Of a stretch of DNA of 43,997 nt, positions 31,826 to 39,957 are shown piece by piece. Where the stretch lies: the NCBI GenBank assembly GCA_947444195.1, contig CANEZL010000038.1, positions 1 through 43,997 of the forward strand. The letters are read 5' to 3'. The translations under genes and the position numbers were made by a program. The stretch comes from Methylobacteriaceae bacterium (GTDB taxonomy: Bacteria; Pseudomonadota; Alphaproteobacteria; Rhizobiales; Beijerinckiaceae). Every line of letters starts with the position of its first letter. Within the stretch, counting starts at the first letter, position 1. Below the pieces are notes generated by a model that saw nothing but the letters and a program-made list of their open reading frames with translations, was not told where the DNA came from and did no database searches.

Positions 31826-32556
31826 GGCGTGGTCACCTCCGCCACCTTCGGCGTCGCGCGCTTGCGCCGGATCAGCCACCACACCCCGGCCAGATCGAGG
31901 ATGCCGACCCAGAGCCGGTCGAACAGGCCGTAATTGGAGCGGCCGGAGAAGCGGGGCCGGTCGACCACGTCCCGGTGGACCACGCGGTAGCCCTCGCGGG
32001 TGACCAGCGCCGGCATGAAGCGGTGGAGGGCGTCGAAATAAGGCAGGCGCAGGTAGACCACCCGGCGGAACACCTTGAGGCCGCAGCCGGTGTCGCGCGT
32101 GGAATCCTTGAGGATGCGCCCGCGCACCCCGTTGGCGATGCGCGACTGCAGCATCTTGAAGGCGCCGTCCTTGCGTCCCTGCCGCTGCCCCTGCGCGAGC
32201 CCGACCTCGAGGCCGCCCTCCTCCAGGGCCGCCACCAGGGCGGGGATGTAGGCGGGGTCGTTCTGGCCGTCCCCGTCGAGGGTGGCGATGACGGGGCCGC
32301 GCGCCGCCGCCACGCCGCTGCGCACCGCCGCCGACTGGCCGGCGCTGCGCGCGTGCCGGAGCACCCGGAGCCAGGGCCGCCCCCCGCGCGCCTCGGCGAG
32401 CGCCGCGGGCGTGCCGTCCGTGGAGCCGTCGTCCACGTAGATCACCTCGAAGGGCTGGAGCGGCGCGCAGGCCCGCTCCAGCTCGGCCACGAGGGCCGCC
32501 ACGTTGCCGGCCTCGTTCTTCACGGGCACCACGACGCTGAGACGGATGGCTGTCAC
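31819..32556 (-). CDS. Polyprenyl-phosphate glycosyltransferase (GT2, DPM1/ArnC-like)
   Basis: Encodes 245 aa from GTG 32556, overlapping the GT39 stop by 4 nt (GTGA). The GT-A fold has SVVVPVKNEAGNV (7-19), VDDGSTDGT (41-49) and the metal-binding LDGDGQNDP (93-101). RDTGCGLKVFRR and a final hydrophobic segment (about 215-233) follow. DPM1/ArnC-like enzymes load a nucleotide sugar onto undecaprenyl phosphate at the cytoplasmic face. The product would be the donor for the GT39 enzyme in the same operon. The sugar is unknown; galacturonic acid, mannose or aminoarabinose are possibilities from related systems. Confidence 0.9.
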   Translation of the reverse strand: MTAIRLSVVVPVKNEAGNVAALVAELERACAPLQPFEVIYVDDGSTDGTPAALAEARGGRPWLRVLRHARSAGQSAAVRSGVAAARGPVIATLDGDGQNDPAYIPALVAALEEGGLEVGLAQGQRQGRKDGAFKMLQSRIANGVRGRILKDSTRDTGCGLKVFRRVVYLRLPYFDALHRFMPALVTREGYRVVHRDVVDRPRFSGRSNYGLFDRLWVGILDLAGVWWLIRRKRATPKVAEVTTPC

Positions 32557-34265
32557 GGGATCACCGCATAGGCGGTGAGGCCGAGAGGCCGCCCGCCGTT
32601 GATGTTGAAGCCCTCGACCCGGCCGATCCGGGCGGGGGCGGGTTTGCCGGTCTCCGCGGCGGCGAACTCGGCCGCCTGCCGGTCCTCCACGAAGACGAGG
32701 CGGCAGCCGCCCGCCCGCAGGAAGTCGGAGGCCGCCTGCCCCGAGGGCGGCGTGGCGAGGCCTGTGCCGATGGCGAAGACGAGGCTCGGCTCGCGGTAGC
32801 CCAGGCTCGCCACCCGCGGGTCGCGGCAGGGCAGGCCGTCGCGCAGGGCCGCGAGCCGCGGGGAGACCTTGAGCGCCGGGATCTCCCGCTGCGCCAGCCC
32901 GAACAGGCCCGGCGACAGGAGGAGGCCCGCCAGCACCGCGAGGACGAGGGCGCGCTCGCCCCGGCTCTCACGGAAGGCGGACCAGGCGGCGAGGGCCAGC
33001 CCGCAGGCGCCGAGGAGGAGCGGCAGGCCGGCCCAGGGCACCTGCCCGTCGAGGTGCAGGCCGGCCAGCGCCACGGCGGCGGTGAGGCCGAGGGGGATCG
33101 CGACGGCGAGGAAGGCGAAGGCCGTGGCCCCCCGCTGGGCCGGATCGAGGGCGCCCGCGCGCAGGGCCAGCACGGTGAGGATCGCCACCATCGGCAGGAG
33201 GGGCAGCACGTAGTGCGGCAGCTTCGTGGGCACCAGCTCGAAGACGAGCCAGGCGGGGACGATCGCCGCGATCAGGAAGGCCACGGCATCGTCGGCCCGC
33301 GCCCGCCACGCGAAGGGGATGGCGAGGGCCGCGAAGGCCGCCCCCGGCCAGAAGGTGAGGAAGAAGGCCGCCGCGTAGGCGCCGGGCGGGCCCCAGTGCT
33401 TCTCCTTGGCGGCGCCGACCTTGCCCAGCATGTCCTGCCCCACGGCCTCCGTGAAGAAGGCGCCGCCGCTCTTCCAGGCGATGGCGAGGAACCAGGGCGC
33501 CACCGCGAGCGCCACCAGGGCGAGGCCGGGGCCTGGGCGCAGGCGCCGCAGCCAGTGGGCGTCGCGGGCGCGCAGCGACAGGGCGGCGGCGGGCAGGCCC
33601 ACGAAGAGCGGCACCATCGGCCCCTTCACGAGGATGCCGAGCGCCAGCCCCCCCCAGAAGGCCGCGAAGGTGGCACGGCCGAGCGGCACCGCGCTGCCCC
33701 GGGCGAGCCAGGCGCGGGCGAGCGCGCCGAGGCTCGCCACCGCGCAGGCGGTCAGGAGCGCGTCGGTCTTGGCGAGCCGCGCCTCGGCCGAGAGCATCAG
33801 GCAGGCCCCGAACAGGGCGCCGGCGAGCACGGCCCCGCGCCGGTTGAGGAAGGCGAGGCCCGCCCAGTAGGCGAGCAGCACCGCCGCGCAGGCGCCCAGT
33901 AGGGAGGGTATGCGGTAAAGGGCGATCCGGGTGCGGGCCTCGGGGACGCCCAGCGCGTCGCCGGCGGCCACGCTCGCCGCCTGGAGCCAGTAGATCCCCA
34001 CCGGCTTCTTGTGGCGCGCCTCCCCCTGGAAGCGGATGTCCACGAAGTCGCCCGTCTCCAGCATCTGCTTGGAGGCCTGGGCGAAGCGCGGCTCGTCCCG
34101 ATCCATGGGCTGGAGCGAGATCTGGCCGGGCAGGAACAGGGCGAGGCAGAGCAGCAGCAGCGCGGCGCAGGCGCGGGCATGGCTCAGGGCCGCGAGATCC
34201 GGCAACCGGTCGATGAGATCGGGACGGTCCTGCCCCGCCGCGCGGCCCGCGGACAGGCTGGTCAT
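32553..34265 (-). CDS. GT39/ArnT-like lipid-linked glycosyltransferase, membrane protein
   Basis: Encodes 570 aa from ATG 34265. About 12 hydrophobic helices follow a periplasmic loop with the catalytic-type acidic motif MDRDEPRFAQASKQMLETGD (54-73), then ARHKKPVGIYWLQ, as in ArnT/Rgt-type enzymes. These use an undecaprenyl-phosphate sugar outside the membrane and transfer it to lipid A or core. LPTKLPHYVLP-type motifs (VPTKLPHYVLPLLPMVAIL) are typical. It is the first gene of a four-gene overlapping operon. The most distal part (about 450-570) is a periplasmic-looking soluble domain. The acceptor is an inference. Confidence 0.9.
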   Translation of the reverse strand: MTSLSAGRAAGQDRPDLIDRLPDLAALSHARACAALLLLCLALFLPGQISLQPMDRDEPRFAQASKQMLETGDFVDIRFQGEARHKKPVGIYWLQAASVAAGDALGVPEARTRIALYRIPSLLGACAAVLLAYWAGLAFLNRRGAVLAGALFGACLMLSAEARLAKTDALLTACAVASLGALARAWLARGSAVPLGRATFAAFWGGLALGILVKGPMVPLFVGLPAAALSLRARDAHWLRRLRPGPGLALVALAVAPWFLAIAWKSGGAFFTEAVGQDMLGKVGAAKEKHWGPPGAYAAAFFLTFWPGAAFAALAIPFAWRARADDAVAFLIAAIVPAWLVFELVPTKLPHYVLPLLPMVAILTVLALRAGALDPAQRGATAFAFLAVAIPLGLTAAVALAGLHLDGQVPWAGLPLLLGACGLALAAWSAFRESRGERALVLAVLAGLLLSPGLFGLAQREIPALKVSPRLAALRDGLPCRDPRVASLGYREPSLVFAIGTGLATPPSGQAASDFLRAGGCRLVFVEDRQAAEFAAAETGKPAPARIGRVEGFNINGGRPLGLTAYAVIP

Positions 34266-34373
34266 GCGTGGTCCGTCATCGGTGATCCCCGTGTCCGTCC
34301 GGAAGCGGCCGTGGGCGGCGTCCGGACCGGCGCGGCATCGCGGCCGGCCGTGTCGGTGATCGGCCTGCGATTG

Positions 34374-35327
34374 TCAAATGGGGCGGCGGCCCGATCCAGG
34401 CTCAGGCGGAGGTCGGGCGGAGGTCGTATCGGCTCCGTGCGCCGGCTGGCAGGTGGCGCAGAAGAAGGTCGAGCGGCCCGATTGCACGATGCGCGCGACG
34501 CTGCCGCCGCAGCCCGGCGTCCGGCAGGGCGCGCCGAAGCGGTCGTAGACCCGGAAGGCGTGCTGGAAGGCGCCGGCGCTCCCGTCCGTATGGGCGTAGT
34601 CCCGGAGCGTGGAGCCGCCGGCCGCCACCGCCTCGGCGAGCACGGCGCGGATGGTCCGGGCGAGCAGGGTCGCCTTCGCCGTGGGCCGGCCGTCCGGTTT
34701 CGTCAGCGTGCCGGCCGGCGTCTCCGGGTGCAGGCCCGCCCGGTGCAGGGCCTCGCAGACGTAGATGTTGCCGAGCCCCGCGATCAGGCGCTGGTCGAGG
34801 AGCGCGGCCTTCAGGGGCGTGATCCTGTGACGGAAGAGCCGGGCGATGGCCGCGCCGGTCAGCCCCGCCTCCAGGGGCTCCAACCCCATCCCGGCGAAGT
34901 GCCGGCTGGCGGCAAGCCCCGCGGTCGGCACGAGGTCCATGAAGCCGAAGCGGCGCACGTCGTTGTAGGTGATCGTGGCCCCCGTCTCCATGGCCATCAC
35001 CACGTGGTCGTGCTTGGGCACCCCGAGGGCCCCTTCGAGATAGAAGTCCCCCGGCGAGAGGTTGCGCCCGTCCGGCAGCCGCACGTCGAAGCGCCCGCTC
35101 ATGCCGAGATGCATGACGAGGGTCTCCCCGGAATCGAGCGGGGCCGTGAGGTACTTCGCCCGGCGCGCGAGCGCCGTGACGGTGCGGCCGGTGAGGCGCT
35201 CGGCGAAGTTCTCCGGGAAGGGGAAGCGCAGGTTCGGCCGGCGCAGCACGACGCGCGCGAAGCGGGCACCGACCATGGCGGGCGCCAGCCCCCGCCGCAC
35301 GGTCTCGACCTCGGGAAGCTCGGGCAT
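34374..35327 (-). CDS. mutM: Formamidopyrimidine-DNA glycosylase MutM (Fpg)
   Basis: Encodes 317 aa from ATG 35327, required because the processed N-terminus PELPEVETVRRGL carries the catalytic P2 and E3. MutM removes 8-oxoguanine and ring-opened purines. K60 region (ARRAKYL), MHLGMSGRF (72-80), the H2TH GLGNIYVCEALHRAG (184-198) and a C-terminal zinc finger with C268, C273, C290 and C293 are all present. A 20-residue Pro/Thr tail after the finger is unusual but harmless-looking. The ribosome-binding site is weak, with an A-run (AAAAAACTCCG) before the ATG. Divergent from ubiE. Confidence 0.96.
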   Translation of the reverse strand: MPELPEVETVRRGLAPAMVGARFARVVLRRPNLRFPFPENFAERLTGRTVTALARRAKYLTAPLDSGETLVMHLGMSGRFDVRLPDGRNLSPGDFYLEGALGVPKHDHVVMAMETGATITYNDVRRFGFMDLVPTAGLAASRHFAGMGLEPLEAGLTGAAIARLFRHRITPLKAALLDQRLIAGLGNIYVCEALHRAGLHPETPAGTLTKPDGRPTAKATLLARTIRAVLAEAVAAGGSTLRDYAHTDGSAGAFQHAFRVYDRFGAPCRTPGCGGSVARIVQSGRSTFFCATCQPAHGADTTSARPPPEPGSGRRPI

Positions 35328-35403
35328 CGGAGTTTTTTGTCTGTCGGTGGCTCGGGATAGGGGTCGATATCGGTCCGCGCGCGGCCCGGCACAATGCGGC
35401 CCC

Positions 35404-35451
35404 TCGCCCGCCCCTTCGCCCGCCCCCTCGCATGCCCCTTGGCCCGCCCCC
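35404..35451. repeat. Four imperfect 12-bp tandem repeats between mutM and ubiE
   Basis: Four 12-bp units of the form T-(C/G)-G-C-C-C-G-C-C-C-C-(C/T) begin at 35404, 35416, 35428 and 35440; the third is diverged (TCGCATGCCCCT). They lie in the divergent leader region of mutM and ubiE, 80 bp from the mutM start and 100 bp from the ubiE start. Confidence 0.8.
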
Positions 35452-35552
35452 TGCGGCGATCCGTGCGGGCACCGCAGCGCCTGCACGGTCACGACGCATG
35501 GCGGTTTGGCGGCGGCTTCGCTATGACGCCCTGCGGCGGGAGAAGGTTCGGC

Positions 35553-36338
35553 ATGACGGGCGACAGGGCCAGCGACAGGGCCAAGGCGGGCGAGGAGAGC
35601 GCGGATTTCGGCTTCGAGCGCGTGGCGCTGGGCCGGAAGCAGGAGCGGGTCGACGCCGTGTTCCACTCGGTCGCCCGCCGCTACGACCTGATGAACGACC
35701 TGATGTCGGCGGGCCTGCACCGGGCCTGGAAGACGCAGCTCGTCTCCATGCTGCGCCCGCCCAAGGGCCGGCCCTTCCGCCATCTCGACGTGGCGGGCGG
35801 CACCGCGGACGTGGCCTTCCGCGTCCTCGACGCCGGGGGCGCGCGCACCGAGGTCACGGTGCTCGACATCAACGAGTCGATGCTGCGGGTGGGCGCCGAG
35901 CGGGCGGCCGGGCGCTATCCCGGCCGGATCGACTTCGTCACCGGCAACGCCGAGAGCCTGCCCCTGCCGGACGAGACCTTCGACGGCTACACCATCGCCT
36001 TCGGCATCCGGAACGTGCCGCGCATCGAGCACGCGCTCGCCGAGGCCAGACGCGTGCTCAAGCCCGGCGGGCGCTTCCTCTGCCTCGAATTCTCGCAGGT
36101 CGACCTGCCGGTCCTCGACCGGATCTACGACGCCTATTCCTTTCACGTGATCCCGCGCATCGGCGCGCGCGTGGCGGGGGACGCCGAATCCTACCGCTAC
36201 CTCGTGGAATCGATCCGCAAGTTCCCGACGCGCGGCGCCTTCGCGGGGCTGATCGAGGCGGCGGGCTTCCGGCACGTCAGCCACCGGGCCCTGTCGGGGG
36301 GCATCGTCGCCATCCATTCCGGCTGGAAGGTTTCTTGA
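35553..36338 (+). CDS. ubiE: Ubiquinone/menaquinone methyltransferase UbiE
   Basis: Encodes 261 aa from ATG 35553 with GGGAGAAGG 7 nt upstream; ATG 35523 and a long upstream open frame are less likely. UbiE is the SAM-dependent C-methyltransferase of ubiquinone (and menaquinone) synthesis. VFHSVARRYDLMNDLMS (36-52), motif I LDVAGGTADVAF (78-89), NAESLPLPDETFDGYTIAFG and RVLKPGGRFLCLEFS, then YRYLVESIRKFPT, are diagnostic. ubiB follows after a 367-bp gap that contains a large inverted repeat. Confidence 0.95.
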   Translation: MTGDRASDRAKAGEESADFGFERVALGRKQERVDAVFHSVARRYDLMNDLMSAGLHRAWKTQLVSMLRPPKGRPFRHLDVAGGTADVAFRVLDAGGARTEVTVLDINESMLRVGAERAAGRYPGRIDFVTGNAESLPLPDETFDGYTIAFGIRNVPRIEHALAEARRVLKPGGRFLCLEFSQVDLPVLDRIYDAYSFHVIPRIGARVAGDAESYRYLVESIRKFPTRGAFAGLIEAAGFRHVSHRALSGGIVAIHSGWKVS

Positions 36339-36416
36339 CGGTGCGTGCCACGCGCGACCCACGTTCCCCCTTGCGGCTACCATGTTCACACGCCTCGGGC
36401 GGTCGTGCCCGCGCAC

Positions 36417-36585
36417 TCCCTCCCCCCTCTGCGGGGGAGGGTGCCGAGCGAAGCGAGGCGGGAGAGGGGAACCCGGCTTCCGGAGGAGGCCCGGCGTCGA
36501 TGCCGAGCGCGGTCCTGCACCGTCGCACCCCTCTCCCGACCCTCGCTGACGCGAGGGCCACCCTCCCCCGCAGAGGGGGGAGGGA
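36417..36585. repeat. Nested inverted repeat (169 bp) between ubiE and ubiB
   Basis: A 27-bp perfect outer pair is formed by TCCCTCCCCCCTCTGCGGGG onward (36417-36443) and its reverse complement (36559-36585). An inner pair CGGGAGAGGGG (36459-36469) / CCCCTCTCCCG (36528-36538) sits inside, and CCTCGC-TGACGCGAGG makes a small side hairpin. The whole can fold into one long stem. It encodes no credible protein. It resembles MITE-like repeats dispersed in Rhizobiales genomes; there is only one copy in this window. Confidence 0.8.
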
Positions 36586-36705
36586 AGCGCGGAGCCGTCT
36601 GCGTCTCCGCCACCGAAGGTGTGTGAAGCCCGTAGCCCGCAGAGGGGAGCGGGAGGGAGCTGTGTCCGTTCGCGGACGCTCCCGTGCTGCCAGGGCCGCC
36701 GCGCG

Positions 36706-38262
36706 GTGATCGGCGCGGTCTTCCATCTGGCGCGCGGCGCCCATGTGGGCTTCGTGCTGGCGCGCGAGGGCGCCCTGTCCTTCGTGGACCCCACAGAGCT
36801 GCCGCCGCACCTGCGGCTCGCTCTCAAGGTGGGGCGGCTGCTCGAACGGCCGGGGCTCGGCGACGGCGCCGCCCGCCTCTCGGCGGCCCTGACCCGGCTC
36901 GGGCCCTCCTACGTCAAGTTCGGGCAGTTCCTGGCCACGCGCCCCGACATCGTCGGCATGAAGGCCGCCCGCGACCTGGAGAAGCTTCAGGACCGGGTGC
37001 CGCCCTTCCCGCAAGGACAGGCGATCCGCGTGGTGGAGGCCGCCTTCGGCAAGCCGCTGTCCGCGCTCTTCGTCTCGTTCAGCGCGCCGATCGCGGCGGC
37101 CTCCATCGCCCAGGTCCACCAGGCCGTGGTGCAGGACGCCGACGGCACGCAGCGCACGCTCGCCGTCAAGATCATGCGCCCGGGCGTGCGCGAGCGCTTC
37201 CAGCGCGATCTCCAGGTGATGCGCTTCATCGCCCGCGTGGTGCACGCCCTCTCGCCCCAGGCCGAGCGCCTGCGCCCGCGCGAGGTGGTGGAGATCCTCG
37301 CCCGCTCCGTGATGATGGAGATGGATTTCCGGCTCGAAGCCGCCGCCGCCTCCGAGCTCGCGCAGAACACGAAGGACGACAGCGATTTCCGCGTGCCGCG
37401 CCCCGAATGGGAGCTGACCGCCCGCGACGTGCTCTCCGCCGAGTGGATCGACGGCACGCGGCTCCACAGCGCGGCCGAGCTCACTGCTGCCGGGCACGAC
37501 CCGCAGGCGGTCGGCCGCGCGGTGATCCAGAACTTCCTGCGCCACGCCATCCGCGACGGCTTCTTCCACGCCGACATGCACCAGGGAAACCTGTTCGTGG
37601 ACGCGCAGGGGCGCCTCGTGGCCGTCGATTTCGGCATCATGGGCCGGCTCGGCCCCAAGGAGCGGCGCTTCCTCGCCGAGATCCTGCTCGGCTTCATCCT
37701 GCGCGACTACCGCCGGGTGGCCCAGGTGCATTTCGAGGCGGGCTACGTGCCCGCCCACCACTCGGTGGACGATTTCGCGCAGGCGATCCGCGCCATCGGC
37801 GAGCCGATCCACCAGCGCCGGGCCGACGAGATCTCGATGGCCAAGGTGCTCACCCTGCTCTTCGACATCACCGCCCTGTTCGACATGAGCACGCGCACCG
37901 AGCTGGTGATGCTGCAGAAGACCATGGTGGTGGTGGAGGGCGTGGCCCGCTCGCTCGACCCCCGCCTCGACATGTGGACGACGGCCGAGCCCGTGGTGCG
38001 CAGCTGGATCGCCCGCAATCTCGGCCCCGTGGGGCGCCTGGAGAGCGGCGTCGAGGCCGCGCGCACGGTGGCCGACGTGGTGGCCGACCTGCCCGACCTC
38101 GCCCAGCGCATCAAGCGCGTGCTGGTGCGCCTCGACGAGGCCGGCACCGGCGACGCCCAGCGCCTGGAGCGCTTCGCCCGCAACGAGCGGCGGCGTGCCG
38201 TGCTCCAGACGCTGGCGCTCTGGGGCATCGCCATCGGTGCGCTGGTGCTGGCGTTCCGGTGA
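36706..38262 (+). CDS. ubiB: UbiB-family atypical kinase for ubiquinone synthesis
   Basis: Encodes 518 aa from GTG 36706; an upstream GTG at 36619 would add non-conserved residues. The start was chosen by family length (about 520 aa) and the IGAVFHLARGAHVGFVLARE N-terminus. UbiB/ADCK features are the KxGQ motif K71-Q74 (YVKFGQFLATRPD), the Ala-rich loop AAASIAQVH (130-138), VKIMRPG (154-160), HADMHQGNL (288-296) and VDFG (307-310). One C-terminal hydrophobic helix (about 495-517) anchors it. It supports ubiquinone biosynthesis by an ATPase activity. tfoX follows after 29 bp. Confidence 0.94.
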   Translation: MIGAVFHLARGAHVGFVLAREGALSFVDPTELPPHLRLALKVGRLLERPGLGDGAARLSAALTRLGPSYVKFGQFLATRPDIVGMKAARDLEKLQDRVPPFPQGQAIRVVEAAFGKPLSALFVSFSAPIAAASIAQVHQAVVQDADGTQRTLAVKIMRPGVRERFQRDLQVMRFIARVVHALSPQAERLRPREVVEILARSVMMEMDFRLEAAAASELAQNTKDDSDFRVPRPEWELTARDVLSAEWIDGTRLHSAAELTAAGHDPQAVGRAVIQNFLRHAIRDGFFHADMHQGNLFVDAQGRLVAVDFGIMGRLGPKERRFLAEILLGFILRDYRRVAQVHFEAGYVPAHHSVDDFAQAIRAIGEPIHQRRADEISMAKVLTLLFDITALFDMSTRTELVMLQKTMVVVEGVARSLDPRLDMWTTAEPVVRSWIARNLGPVGRLESGVEAARTVADVVADLPDLAQRIKRVLVRLDEAGTGDAQRLERFARNERRRAVLQTLALWGIAIGALVLAFR

Positions 38263-38291
38263 CGGGGCGACCGCGGGAGCAGGACCGAGCC

Positions 38292-38642
38292 ATGGCGACG
38301 CGGCAGAGCACCGCCGATCTGATCGTCGAGCAGGCAGCAGGCGCGGGCGCCGTCTCGGCCAAGCGGATGTTCGGCGAGTTCGGCCTGTATTGCCGCGGCC
38401 GGATGGTGGCCCTGATCTGCGACGAGCGCCTGTTCGTGAAGCCGACCGAGGCGGGTCGGGACTACCTCGGCACCGTCGTGGAAGGGTCTCCCTATCCGCG
38501 GGCGAAGCCCCATTTCCTGATCTCGGGCGAGCGCTGGGACGACGCCGACTGGCTCGCCGGCCTCTTCGCGGTGACCGCCGAGGCCCTGCCCGAGCCGGCG
38601 CCGAGAAAGCCCCGCCGGAAGGCCGCGACGCCGCCCGGGTGA
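38292..38642 (+). CDS. TfoX N-terminal domain protein
   Basis: Encodes 116 aa from ATG 38292. The TfoX/Sxy N-terminal domain pattern is clear: SAKRMFGEFGLYCRGRMVAL (22-41) and DERLFVKPTEAGRDYL (44-59), then the YPRAKPHFLIS segment. It lacks the TfoX C-terminal helix-hairpin domain and instead ends in a Pro/Arg/Lys tail. Sxy/TfoX regulates competence in gammaproteobacteria; short stand-alone N-domain proteins are common in Rhizobiales, with unknown function. It sits between ubiB and coaBC in the same direction. Confidence 0.85.
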   Translation: MATRQSTADLIVEQAAGAGAVSAKRMFGEFGLYCRGRMVALICDERLFVKPTEAGRDYLGTVVEGSPYPRAKPHFLISGERWDDADWLAGLFAVTAEALPEPAPRKPRRKAATPPG

Positions 38643-38698
38643 AAGCCGCCGCCGCGCCGCCCTTGCGGCGGGGCCCGAGCCGATTCAGGAGTGGCGCC

Positions 38699-39952
38699 AT
38701 GTCTCTGCCCCTCGCCGACCGCCGCATCCTCCTCGTCATCGGCGGGGGCATCGCGGCCTACAAGGCCCTCGACCTGATCCGGCGCCTGCGCGAGCGGGGC
38801 GCCGGCGTCTGTCCCGTCCTCACCAGGGGCGCGCAGGAATTCGTGACGCCCCTCGCCGCCGCGGCGCTGGCGGGGGAGCGGGCCCATACGGACCTGTTCG
38901 ACCGGGCCGAGGAGGCCGATATCGGCCACATCAAGCTCGCGCGCCGGGCCGATGCCGTGGTGGTGGCGCCGGCCACCGCCAACCTGATGGCCCGCATGGC
39001 CACCGGCCACGCGCCGGACCTCGCCTCGACGGTGCTGCTCGCCACCACGCTTCCCATCCTGATCGCGCCGGCCATGAACGTGCGGATGTGGGCGCATCCG
39101 GCCACGCAGCGGAACCTCGCGACCCTGACGGGGGACGGCGTCCGGGTGGTCGGCCCCAATACGGGGGCGATGGCCGAGGCCGAGACGGGCCCCGGCCGCA
39201 TGGCGGAGCCCCACGAGATCGCCGACGCCCTCGAAGAGATGCTCGGCACCGGCACGGGCGGGATCGGCTTCCTCGCCGGGCGCGGCCGGGCCGGGCCGCT
39301 GGCGGGCCGGCGCGTCCTCGTCACCTCCGGTCCGACCCACGAGCCGATCGATCCGGTGCGCTACCTCGCCAACCGCTCCTCGGGGCGCCAGGGCCACGCC
39401 ATCGCCGCCGCCGCCGCAACGGCCGGCGCCGAGGTCACCCTGGTCTCCGGTCCCGTCACGATCCCCGATCCGCCGGGCGTGCGCGTGGTCCGCGTCGAGA
39501 CCGCCCGCGCCATGCTCGCCGCCGTCGAGGCCGCGCTGCCCGCCGATCTGGCGGTCTTCGCCGCCGCCGTGGCCGACTGGCGCCCGGCCGCCGAGCAGGG
39601 CTCGAAGATCAAGAAGGACGGCTCGGCCCCGCCCGCCCTGCAACTCGCCGAGAATCCCGACATCCTCGCCACCGTCGCAGGGATGCGGGCGGGCCGCCCC
39701 CGCCTCGTGGTGGGCTTCGCCGCCGAGACCGACGCGGTCTTGGAGCATGCCCGCGCCAAGCTCGCCCGCAAGGGCTGCGACCTGCTCGTCGCCAACGACG
39801 TCTCCCCCGCGGGCGGCGTGATGGGGGGCGCCGCCAACACCGTGCATCTGCTGGCCCGCGACGGCTCCGTCGAGACCTGGCCGACGCTCGACAAGGACGA
39901 GGTCGGGCGCCGGCTGGTGGCGCGGTTCGCGCAGGTGCTGGGCGCGGGCTGA
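38699..39952 (+). CDS. coaBC: Bifunctional CoaBC (phosphopantothenoylcysteine synthetase/decarboxylase)
   Basis: Encodes 417 aa from ATG 38699 with CAGGAG 8 nt upstream. The CoaC flavoprotein domain (1-190) has GGGIAAYKALDLIRRL (15-30), H77 in GHIKLA and N127 in PAMN. The CoaB domain (about 200-417) has TSGPTHEPIDPVRYLANRSS (209-228) and the KIKK motif (303-306). Together they convert 4'-phosphopantothenate and cysteine to 4'-phosphopantetheine. Oddly, the flap motif usually containing a catalytic cysteine (A-C-G) reads GAMAEAETGPGRM, with E160 at the Cys position. The stop is 5 bp from the convergent acyl-CoA dehydrogenase stop. Confidence 0.94.
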   Translation: MSLPLADRRILLVIGGGIAAYKALDLIRRLRERGAGVCPVLTRGAQEFVTPLAAAALAGERAHTDLFDRAEEADIGHIKLARRADAVVVAPATANLMARMATGHAPDLASTVLLATTLPILIAPAMNVRMWAHPATQRNLATLTGDGVRVVGPNTGAMAEAETGPGRMAEPHEIADALEEMLGTGTGGIGFLAGRGRAGPLAGRRVLVTSGPTHEPIDPVRYLANRSSGRQGHAIAAAAATAGAEVTLVSGPVTIPDPPGVRVVRVETARAMLAAVEAALPADLAVFAAAVADWRPAAEQGSKIKKDGSAPPALQLAENPDILATVAGMRAGRPRLVVGFAAETDAVLEHARAKLARKGCDLLVANDVSPAGGVMGGAANTVHLLARDGSVETWPTLDKDEVGRRLVARFAQVLGAG

Positions 39953-39957
39953 GCCGC

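Noticed and set aside
36345..36626. Open frames on both strands through the ubiE-ubiB gap
   Set aside because: They read through the nested inverted repeat, which yields typical repeat-encoded peptides (SLPPLRGRV-like) and not a gene.
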